A stretch of 13,831 nt of DNA from positions 1 to 13,831 of the forward strand of contig JAAYUT010000043.1 of assembly GCA_012517485.1 (NCBI GenBank). The letters run 5' to 3'. The DNA comes from Candidatus Atribacter fermentans (lineage in GTDB: Bacteria > Atribacterota > Atribacteria > Atribacterales > Atribacteraceae). Below the pieces are notes generated by a model. That model was not told the origin of the DNA and searched no databases. It worked only from the letters and a program-made list of their open reading frames with translations. This document shows positions 1 through 6,092 of the stretch, one piece after another; within the stretch, counting starts at the first letter, position 1, and every line of letters starts with the position of its first letter. Both the position numbers and the translations under genes were made by a program.

Positions 1-65
1 AAGTTAAAGTTGAAGGAAATGTTGAAATAAACATTATGGCAACTGAAGGAGAAGAAACCAATTGA
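1..65 (+). CDS. 3' end of an LptA/LptC/OstA-like protein (partial)
   Basis: An open frame enters from the left edge (frame of base 3) and stops at TGA 63-65. It gives about 20 residues, including a GNVEIN stretch. This resembles the repeating beta-strand motif of OstA/LptA-fold proteins, which bridge lipopolysaccharide across the periplasm. The frame overlaps the TTG start of lptB by 4 bp, and the lptB ribosome binding site (GAAGGAG, 45-51) lies inside it, so the two genes are almost certainly translated together. lptA or lptC directly before lptB is the usual order. The fragment is too short to tell LptA from LptC or from an unrelated protein; the call rests mostly on context. Confidence 0.5.
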   Translation, partial: VKVEGNVEINIMATEGEETN

Positions 66-802
66 TTCAAGAAAGAAATTGGCAATCATTACGAGGTGAA
101 GGATTAACCAAGGAGTATTCTAAAAAAAGAGTTGTCCAAGAAGTGAACATCCAGGTTTCTCGAGGAGAAATTGTTGGATTACTCGGCCCTAATGGAGCGG
201 GGAAAACCACAACTTTTTATATTATTGTTGGTTTGATTCGTCCCAGTAGAGGCAAAGTTTTTCTTGATTCTCAAGAATTGAATCATTTACCAATGTATTT
301 ACGAGCGCGTTTGGGGATTGGATATTTAGCCCAGGAACCATCGGTATTCCGTAAGCTCAAAGTTTGGGAAAATATTGATTTAGTTCTTGAAATGCAAGGT
401 TTAAGCAGAAATGAAATTGTCAAACGACGAGAGGGTTTGTTAGAGGAGTTTGGCATCAGTCATTTAGCTAAAACGTCAGCTAATCTCCTCTCAGGAGGTG
501 AAAGAAGACGACTGGAAATTGCCAGATCTTTAGCAACTGCTCCCTCTTTTGTCTTATTGGATGAGCCTTTTACTGGTATTGATCCAATTGCGGTTGAGGA
601 GATACAAGGTATTATTAAATATCTTGCTCAGAAAAATATCGGCGTATTGATAACAGATCATGCTGTTCGAGAGACTTTAGCAATAACAGATCGAGCTTAC
701 ATTATGTTTGATGGAAAAATTTTGATTTCTGGGACTTCAGAAGAAATTATATCTTCTGAAGTAAGCAGAAAATATTACTTAGGCGAAAGATTTAATATGT
801 AG
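62..802 (+). CDS. lptB: LptB, lipopolysaccharide export ABC transporter ATPase
   Basis: This is the cytoplasmic ATPase that powers the LptB2FG complex, which extracts LPS from the inner membrane. At 246 aa it matches the usual LptB length. All ABC motifs are intact: Walker A GPNGAGKTT (residues 42-50), Q-loop Gln91 in AQEPSVF, signature LSGGE (143-147), Walker B ending Asp167-Glu168, and H-loop His200 in ITDHAVRETL. The C-terminal tail with YLGERF is typical of LptB and separates it from LivF/LivG-like ATPases. The start is TTG at 62, with GAAGGAG 10 bases upstream, overlapping the preceding stop codon. The permease gene follows after 5 bp, so this is an operon. No promoter is visible inside the window for this cluster. 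Confidence 0.95.
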   Translation: MIQERNWQSLRGEGLTKEYSKKRVVQEVNIQVSRGEIVGLLGPNGAGKTTTFYIIVGLIRPSRGKVFLDSQELNHLPMYLRARLGIGYLAQEPSVFRKLKVWENIDLVLEMQGLSRNEIVKRREGLLEEFGISHLAKTSANLLSGGERRRLEIARSLATAPSFVLLDEPFTGIDPIAVEEIQGIIKYLAQKNIGVLITDHAVRETLAITDRAYIMFDGKILISGTSEEIISSEVSRKYYLGERFNM

Positions 803-807
803 AGAGA

Positions 808-1893
808 ATGAAAGTATTTGATTGGTATCTCCTCAAGCAAGCACTTCGCAATTTTTTTCTTGGGGTGAGTCTCTTTTTAACCATTCTCACTGCAGGAGAT
901 TTACTCTTTAGACTTACCCGACTATGGCTTCAATCAAAAGTACCATTTATAACTATTACCCAGGTTTTTTTGTACAGCCTTCCGTCATTTTTGGTGTATG
1001 TATTTCCAATGTCGGTCCTTTTATCAGTCCTTCTCACCATGAATCGAATGGCGGCTGATAGTGAAATAATTGCCTTAAAAGCATCGGGTATTAGTATCAA
1101 ACGTTTAGTTATTCCTTTTCTTTTATTAGGGATTTGGTCTTGTATATTTACAATTTTTATCCAGGAAAGAGTACTCCCAACATCTTCTCAGAAACTACAA
1201 AATCTAATTGGGGGAACTTCGGTAACCAGTTGGTTGTTTCAGGAGAATACTTTCTTCCGTGATCGGGTAGATGAATCCCAAGAAAGAATATTTTATGTGA
1301 AAAAGATTGATCGAGAGCAACCTCTCTTATCGGGGGTTATAGTTCAAGAGTATGATCAGAATGGGCTTAAACGGATTCTTAATGCCGATCAGGCATTTTT
1401 GGATAAAGGGAAATGGATTTTTCTTAAGGGAGTTATGTATGAAGTTGGTTCGCGTGGCGAGGTAGAGAGAGTGGTGCGTTTTGAAAAAGAAGAAATGTAT
1501 ACCCAACAAAGTATAGAAGAGGTGTTAAAAAGTCAAAAAAACCCGCAAGAAATGAGTTATAAAGAACTTCAAGAATATATAGCCCAAGAACATGAAAACC
1601 CAGAACAAAAATATCAACTACAACTGATGTTATGGCAAAAAACCGCAATTCCTTTTGCAGCCATCTTTTTTGTTTTGGTTGGAGTTCCGCTTGGGATCGC
1701 TTCACCTCGTTCAGGAAAAGTAATGGGAATAGGGATGAGCATTTTAATGGTATTTGGTTATTATGTCATGTTTTCTATAAGTGGGACTATTTCTGAGGGA
1801 GGTGGCATGTCTCCATTTTTAGGGGCATGGTTAAGTAATATTATTACTGGAATTGTTGGAGTGAGTTTGATACAGTTTAAAGAGAAATATTAA
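808..1893 (+). CDS. LptF/LptG family LPS export permease (YjgP/YjgQ)
   Basis: This is the inner-membrane permease subunit of the LPS exporter. Its 361 aa and layout fit the YjgP/YjgQ family. Three N-terminal membrane segments (about residues 12-32, 50-80, 98-118) are followed by a roughly 150-residue hydrophilic periplasmic domain (beta-jellyroll in known structures) and three C-terminal segments (about 272-293, 300-322, 332-355). The conserved stretch with AADSEIIALKASGIS lies in the second cytoplasmic loop, where LptB docks in this family. Only one permease gene follows lptB here, whereas proteobacteria have lptF and lptG as a pair. The partner may be elsewhere, or the protein may work as a homodimer. 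I cannot assign F or G, so no symbol is given. It lies 5 bp after lptB, with only a weak AGAGAG before the ATG. Confidence 0.9.
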   Translation: MKVFDWYLLKQALRNFFLGVSLFLTILTAGDLLFRLTRLWLQSKVPFITITQVFLYSLPSFLVYVFPMSVLLSVLLTMNRMAADSEIIALKASGISIKRLVIPFLLLGIWSCIFTIFIQERVLPTSSQKLQNLIGGTSVTSWLFQENTFFRDRVDESQERIFYVKKIDREQPLLSGVIVQEYDQNGLKRILNADQAFLDKGKWIFLKGVMYEVGSRGEVERVVRFEKEEMYTQQSIEEVLKSQKNPQEMSYKELQEYIAQEHENPEQKYQLQLMLWQKTAIPFAAIFFVLVGVPLGIASPRSGKVMGIGMSILMVFGYYVMFSISGTISEGGGMSPFLGAWLSNIITGIVGVSLIQFKEKY

Positions 1894-1911
1894 AAAAAGG
1901 AGAATCTCATT

Positions 1912-3045
1912 TTGGACCTTTCCGGCTTTTTATTGATTTTTTCTATTATTATTATAAGTGGAGTTATTGCTTATTTGGGTGATGTATTAGGAAGGCGGAT
2001 AGGAAAGCAACGTCTTTCGGTATTGAAACTACGCCCTCGTTATACTGCGATTTTAATGAGTATCATCACAGGAGTCATCATTGCAACGATCACCCTGGCA
2101 TTATTAACCATTGCGTCGGAAGATGTCAGAACTGCATTATTTGGGATGAGAGAGTTACGAGAAAAGCTTGATTCTTTAGATTTAGAGGTTAAGCAGAGAA
2201 ATGCAGAATTAGATGTTGTGAGGAAAGAGGCAGAAAATTTTCAAAATAGAATAGCTGAGTTGGAGCAAAAGGAAAAAGATTTAATCTTATCTCGATCCCA
2301 ATTAGAAAGCCAGGTCGAAATTTTAAATGAAAATGTCAAAGACTTGGTTGAACAAAGAGATAATCTTAATGAGGAAATCCAGTCTCTTCAATTGGAACTG
2401 AGACGGACACAAGAAACCATTGTCGCGATTCGTCAGGGGGAGATTGTTTTTCAAGAAGATGAAGAAATGCTCAGAGGTCTTGCACCGGATGGTTTAGCTC
2501 GAGAAGACGCTGAAAAGTATTTGCTTACCTTGTTGCAGAGAGCTGATGAATTAGCATTAAGAAGGGGAGCCGGTCAAGATAGTTCCAATCAACGAGCGGT
2601 TTTTGTAATGGGTGATAATTTTGATCAAGCCTTAGAAAAATTAGTCATGTCAAAAAACCAGACGGTAATTCGTCTTGTATCAGCACTCAATACCTTGAAG
2701 GGAGAGCCAGTTATCACCCGGTTTATATTAGATGATAATAAAAAAATCTTTAATGCGGGCCAATTGATTTATCAAAAGGAAATTATTCTCGTTCCAGATC
2801 AAAGTAATGTGGAACAAATTCTTTCTGAAATTTTGAGTGAGTTAAATACCCTTGGGGTAAAACAAGGAATTATCCCGCAAAGAGGGAGAATTGGCTCGGT
2901 ATCCGCTCTAAATTTAACCGATGTTAGCCGACAGCTCTTACAATTGAATGGTCGAGTTTTAATAAATGCTATAGCCGAAAACGATATCTATACCATTGGT
3001 CCATTACGGGTTCGATTAGAAATAATGAAGGATGAAGTTCCATAA
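1912..3045 (+). CDS. DUF3084 family membrane-anchored coiled-coil protein
   Basis: A 377-aa protein of unknown biochemical function. Two hydrophobic segments (about residues 5-24 and 44-68) are separated by a short basic loop. They are followed by a long heptad-rich coiled coil (about 80-170, dense in E, L, K, R and Q) and then a conserved globular C-terminal domain beginning near RQGEIVF. I recognise this build as the DUF3084 family known from cyanobacteria, Deinococcus and deep-branching diderms. The start is TTG at 1912, with AAAGGAGA 8 bases upstream; no in-frame ATG nearby does better. The gene lies 18 bp after the LptF/G-like gene on the same strand, so a role in LPS transport or envelope organisation is inferred. 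Its last 30 bp overlap the end of the opposing permease gene. Confidence 0.8.
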   Translation: MDLSGFLLIFSIIIISGVIAYLGDVLGRRIGKQRLSVLKLRPRYTAILMSIITGVIIATITLALLTIASEDVRTALFGMRELREKLDSLDLEVKQRNAELDVVRKEAENFQNRIAELEQKEKDLILSRSQLESQVEILNENVKDLVEQRDNLNEEIQSLQLELRRTQETIVAIRQGEIVFQEDEEMLRGLAPDGLAREDAEKYLLTLLQRADELALRRGAGQDSSNQRAVFVMGDNFDQALEKLVMSKNQTVIRLVSALNTLKGEPVITRFILDDNKKIFNAGQLIYQKEIILVPDQSNVEQILSEILSELNTLGVKQGIIPQRGRIGSVSALNLTDVSRQLLQLNGRVLINAIAENDIYTIGPLRVRLEIMKDEVP

Positions 3046-3921
3046 TGGTAATGTCACAAAAGATAAAACCGTCGTTGTAAAAATAATGCTTGAACACAAT
3101 TCGGTATCAAGCATATAGAGTGAAGCCAAAGCAAATGAACTCATGAGAGTAGGAGTTGCAGATTGGATAACCATGACCTGCTGGATCACTGATTCAAAAT
3201 GGATGAATCGAGTTAACATTAAAAAAATTATTGGTAGCAATATTAGCTTAATAAAAGTAGCATAAAGGATTGGAACGAAACGACGTGATACTTGCTTTAT
3301 TGAGAGTGATAAACCAATAGCAATCATAATAATCGGAACAGTCGTATCAGCTAAACGATTTATGGTATCAATGATTAGTGTTGGAATTGGGATTTGATTA
3401 AGAATTAAAGCAACAAAAAAAGCCAAAAAAGGCGGTAATTTAAAAATTTCTTTGAAACTGGAAAAAGAAAACTTTTGGAACTTACTATAGACACAAAAAG
3501 TCACACCGACGGTATAAACGACTAAAAAATTTCCCATTTGATCAAAAAAAATAGCAGGAGGAAGAGCCTTTTCTCCCAACAAAGCAATTACAAAGGGATA
3601 TCCAAGGAAAGCAGTATTACCAAAAGCTGCCCCCATGGCAAAACTCGCGCTACTTGATGGAGAGAATTTCAATCCATATTTACCCCAGCTATAAGCGAGT
3701 AAAAAAATGCTAGTAATAATAAAAAAAGCGAAAGGAGGAATTTTCCAATAGGCGGTTTCAATATTTGCTGGTTGTAAAGAACGAAAAACCAAGCAAGGGA
3801 AAGATATATATAGAACAAATTTATTTAAAAGGGGAGCAGTTCCTAAAGGGAATATCTTAATAATCTGCAGAACTACCCCTAAACCCATTAGTATCAACAT
3901 TATTAAGAGAACCTGATACAT
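3016..3921 (-). CDS. AEC family transporter (auxin efflux carrier/malate permease type)
   Basis: A 301-aa polytopic membrane protein with about ten hydrophobic segments and almost no soluble regions. Length and pattern suit the AEC (auxin efflux carrier) superfamily. Family-like stretches include FVLYISFPCLVFRSL near residues 36-50, a GNTAFLGYPF motif near 100, and the PTLMSSFALASLY segment near 256-268. Bacterial members transport malate, malonate or other organic acids; substrate and direction cannot be read from sequence. It is the third gene of a minus-strand operon: its ATG lies 3 bp past the stop of the FAH-family gene, and its AGGAAA ribosome binding site (3931-3936) lies inside that gene. 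The 3' end overlaps the DUF3084 gene antisense by 30 bp, and no terminator is visible. Confidence 0.85.
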   Translation of the reverse strand: MYQVLLIMLILMGLGVVLQIIKIFPLGTAPLLNKFVLYISFPCLVFRSLQPANIETAYWKIPPFAFFIITSIFLLAYSWGKYGLKFSPSSSASFAMGAAFGNTAFLGYPFVIALLGEKALPPAIFFDQMGNFLVVYTVGVTFCVYSKFQKFSFSSFKEIFKLPPFLAFFVALILNQIPIPTLIIDTINRLADTTVPIIMIAIGLSLSIKQVSRRFVPILYATFIKLILLPIIFLMLTRFIHFESVIQQVMVIQSATPTLMSSFALASLYMLDTELCSSIIFTTTVLSFVTLPLWNFILHYF

Positions 3922-3924
3922 ATT

Positions 3925-4692
3925 CTATGCTTTCCTGACAAGATTGTTTAAAATTCCAATTCCCTCGATTTCTATATCGACTTGGTCTCCTGGTTGTAAA
4001 GGTCCAACTCCTGAAGGAGTCCCGGTAGCAATAACGTCTCCTGGAAGTAAGGTCATAATATGAGAAATATATGAAACCAATTGGTATATTGGAAAAACCA
4101 GATGCTTGGTATTGGATTGCTGTCGAATTATACCATTCACTGTGGTGATGATTTGTAGATTATCAGGGTTTAAATCGGGGACTATCCAAGGACCGATTGG
4201 GGCAAACGTATCAAAAGATTTAGCTCGAGTCCATTGTCCATCTATTCTTTGCAAATCACGTGCAGTGACATCGTTAAAACAGGTATAGCCAAGAATATAA
4301 TCCGGGGCTTCCGAGGCAGTTATTTGATAGGCAGTATGTTTTATTACAACTGCAAGCTCGCCTTCAAAATCCACTTGACATGATTGAGGGGGAAGTAGAA
4401 TAGTTCCTCCCGGTTCAAGAACGGCGGTTGATGGCTTAATAAACAGGATGGGATGATCAGGAACTTCGTGACCGAATTCTTGAATATGATCACGATAATT
4501 TAAACCGACGGCAACAATTTTGGTTGGGAGAGTGGGTGACCCTAATTTTGCTTGATTGAGTTGAAGAGAAAAACCCGTTTTTTCTAATGAATAAAAATAT
4601 GAATCGGAAAATTCTTCAATTTTTGTCCCACTTTCAATAATACCCCATTTCCACTGGTTGACATCAGGTTTTTGAAACCGCAAATATTTCAA
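3925..4692 (-). CDS. Fumarylacetoacetate hydrolase (FAH) family protein
   Basis: A 255-aa single-domain FAH-family enzyme, the size of the acylpyruvase/oxaloacetate-decarboxylase/hydroxymuconate-isomerase members rather than of true fumarylacetoacetase. The metal site is complete: Glu110 and Glu112 in DFEGELAVV and Asp141 in NDVTARD. The active-site Lys158 (RAKSFDTFAPIGP) and the C-terminal GTPSGVG loop are also present. The N-terminal 55 residues form the small leader domain common to this subgroup. The start is TTG at 4692 with AAGGGGTGA 6 bases upstream. It lies 33 bp after idh and 3 bp before the permease, so all three are probably co-transcribed. Being next to isocitrate dehydrogenase favours a 2-oxoacid substrate such as oxaloacetate or an acylpyruvate, but that is inference. 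Confidence 0.9.
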   Translation of the reverse strand: MKYLRFQKPDVNQWKWGIIESGTKIEEFSDSYFYSLEKTGFSLQLNQAKLGSPTLPTKIVAVGLNYRDHIQEFGHEVPDHPILFIKPSTAVLEPGGTILLPPQSCQVDFEGELAVVIKHTAYQITASEAPDYILGYTCFNDVTARDLQRIDGQWTRAKSFDTFAPIGPWIVPDLNPDNLQIITTVNGIIRQQSNTKHLVFPIYQLVSYISHIMTLLPGDVIATGTPSGVGPLQPGDQVDIEIEGIGILNNLVRKA

Positions 4693-4725
4693 AGAAGGTC
4701 ACCCCTTTTAATCATTTTTTAAGAA

Positions 4726-5808
4726 CTATTTGGTTAGAACACGGATAATGGCTTCTCCAACTTCATAAGTTTTTGCTGCTTGATGTTGATCTGAAAATGG
4801 TTTCATATCATAGGTAACAAAACGATTTTCTCGAATGACTTCAGCAACGGCTTCTTCCAATTTTTGGGCCTTTTCTTTTTCACCAATATACTGAAGCATC
4901 ATCATTCCTGAAAGAATCATGGCAATCGGGTTTACCTTATTTTGATTTTTGTATTTGGGAGCACTTCCATGAGTAGGCTCAAAAACAGCATAATCAGTGC
5001 CGATATTTGCTCCGGGTGCAACTCCTAATCCTCCAACTAAACCGGCACCTAAGTCGGAAAGAATATCCCCATAAAGATTAGGGAGAACTAATACATCATA
5101 AAGTTCTGGTTTTTGAACCAACTGCATACACATATTATCTACAATACGATCTTCAAATTCTATATCAGGATAGTTCGATGCCACTTGGCGAGCAACCTGA
5201 AGGAAAAGACCATCAGAATATTTCATAATGTTTGCCTTATGAACAGCAGTAACTTTTCGTCGATTATTCTGACGAGCATATTCAAAAGCGAAAGTTACAA
5301 TTCGTTTTGAACCAAATATCGAAATTGGTTTAATGCTCAAACCAGAATCAGGGCGGATTGCATGGTGACTCATTTCTTTGATAGTTTGGATTAAGCGAGC
5401 CGTCATTTCATTATTTACTTCAAATTCGATACCTGCATAGAGATCTTCGGTATTTTCACGAATAATCACTAAGTTGACATTTTGATAGTACGAACGAACC
5501 CCTGGATAGGTTTTACAAGGGCGCACACAAGCAAAAAGATCGAGTTCCTTTCGAAGAGCGACATTCACACTGCGAAAACCAGTTCCTACCGGAGTAGTAA
5601 TTGGCCCCTTAAGAGCTACTTTGTTTCTTTTTATTGACTCAAGAACCTGATTGGGAAGGGGGGTTCCATATTTTTCAAGAACATCTGATCCAGCTTCCTG
5701 GATGTCCCATTCAACCTCGAGACCTGTTGCTTCCAAAACACGAACGACCGTTTCGGTGATCTCCGGACCGGTGCCATCTCCTGGTATAAGAGTTATAGTG
5801 TGCTTCAT
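4726..5808 (-). CDS. Isocitrate dehydrogenase, beta-decarboxylating dehydrogenase family
   Basis: Oxidative decarboxylation of isocitrate to 2-oxoglutarate is the likely reaction. The 360-aa protein has the family start IPGDGTGPEI (residues 8-17) and the substrate loop RSVNVALRKELDL (79-91), with Ser80 and Asn82. Those residues mark isocitrate rather than isopropylmalate enzymes. Arg86, Arg96, Arg117, Tyr124 and Lys191 are present, as are the metal-binding Asp224, Asp248 and Asp252. The coenzyme loop reads THGSAPKYKNQNKVNP (279-294): Lys285, Tyr286 and Val292 match the NADP determinants of the E. coli enzyme. Tyr333 is kept, but the equivalent of the last determinant (Arg395 in E. coli) is Pro337, so coenzyme choice is open. 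ATG at 5808 has AAAGGAGAG 9 bases upstream. It is the first gene of the idh-FAH-AEC operon. Confidence 0.88.
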   Translation of the reverse strand: MKHTITLIPGDGTGPEITETVVRVLEATGLEVEWDIQEAGSDVLEKYGTPLPNQVLESIKRNKVALKGPITTPVGTGFRSVNVALRKELDLFACVRPCKTYPGVRSYYQNVNLVIIRENTEDLYAGIEFEVNNEMTARLIQTIKEMSHHAIRPDSGLSIKPISIFGSKRIVTFAFEYARQNNRRKVTAVHKANIMKYSDGLFLQVARQVASNYPDIEFEDRIVDNMCMQLVQKPELYDVLVLPNLYGDILSDLGAGLVGGLGVAPGANIGTDYAVFEPTHGSAPKYKNQNKVNPIAMILSGMMMLQYIGEKEKAQKLEEAVAEVIRENRFVTYDMKPFSDQHQAAKTYEVGEAIIRVLTK

Positions 5809-5830
5809 GATCTATCGCTCTCCTTTTTAA

Positions 5831-5862
5831 CGTCAAAATATTTTAAAAGGTTATTATTGACG
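5831..5862 (-). promoter_or_regulatory. Inverted repeat in the idh leader
   Basis: CGTCAA (5831-5836) and TTGACG (5857-5862) are perfect 6-bp arms around a 20-nt AT-rich spacer. In the minus-strand transcript a further AATA/TATT pairing can extend the stem past a 1-nt bulge. It lies between the predicted idh start of transcription (near 5871) and the ribosome binding site (5818-5826). It could be an operator or an RNA hairpin. The AT content is high, so chance is possible. Confidence 0.3.
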
Positions 5863-5877
5863 ATTAATGCTTGTGCA

Positions 5878-5906
5878 ATATTAATAAATATAAAGGTTTT
5901 TTTCAA
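5878..5906 (-). promoter_or_regulatory. Sigma-70-type promoter for the idh-FAH-AEC operon
   Basis: Read on the minus strand, TTGAAA (-35; 5901-5906) and TAATAT (-10; 5878-5883) are separated by exactly 17 bp. The -35 matches consensus at 5 of 6 positions and the -10 at 4 of 6. Transcription would start near 5871, about 63 nt before the idh ATG. Nothing better lies between it and the gene. Confidence 0.55.
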
Positions 5907-5917
5907 CAGGTAAAATT

Positions 5918-5926
5918 TGATATAAT
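5918..5926 (+). promoter_or_regulatory. Extended -10 promoter upstream of the ABC importer operon
   Basis: TGATATAAT is a perfect extended -10 (TGn plus TATAAT). There is no good -35; the bases at the right distance are a T-run. It lies back to back with the idh promoter, whose -35 begins 11 bases upstream. The expected transcription start, near 5933, leaves a 160-nt leader before the ATPase gene. That start falls on an ATG opening a 16-codon frame (5933-5983). Confidence 0.5.
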
Positions 5927-5979
5927 TCGCTCATGAGTATGTCTTATTTCCTCAAGAGGTTAAGATTGAGCCTACTCAG

Positions 5980-6006
5980 TTAAAAAACCAGTTTTTTGTT
6001 TTTTAA
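5980..6006 (+). repeat. A/T inverted repeat in the ABC operon leader
   Basis: TTAAAAAAC (5980-5988) and GTTTTTTAA (5998-6006) are perfect 9-bp arms around a 9-nt loop. The stem has one C-G pair, and the right arm is T-rich. It could be a weak attenuator or terminator between the extended -10 promoter and the second promoter at 6020-6048, or simply an AT-rich coincidence. Confidence 0.3.
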
Positions 6007-6019
6007 TTTTGAGATCTTT

Positions 6020-6048
6020 TTGCTTTAATTCAATTCAGAAAGTAGAAT
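6020..6048 (+). promoter_or_regulatory. Second candidate promoter for the ABC importer operon
   Basis: TTGCTT (6020-6025) and TAGAAT (6043-6048) are 17 bp apart. The -10 matches 5 of 6 consensus positions and the -35 only 3 of 6. The expected start, near 6055, lies in the 10-bp palindrome ATTTCGAAAT (6053-6062), a possible small operator. It would give a leader of about 38 nt to the ATPase ATG. Confidence 0.4.
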
Positions 6049-6092
6049 GATTATTTCGAAATTGCCTGTTCGTTTATTTGGAGGATGAATTG

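Noticed and set aside
1433..1705. 90-codon minus-strand frame opposite the LPS permease gene
   Set aside because: Hydrophobic stretches are only the complement of the permease sequence; no ribosome binding site or context.
6078..6092. Upstream TTG start for the double-NBD ATPase
   Set aside because: The TTG overlaps the GGAGG ribosome binding site that is ideally spaced for ATG 6093.
5927..6092. Purine or FMN riboswitch in the leader of the ABC importer
   Set aside because: None of the conserved core sequences or three-way junction stems of those riboswitches could be found in the leader.
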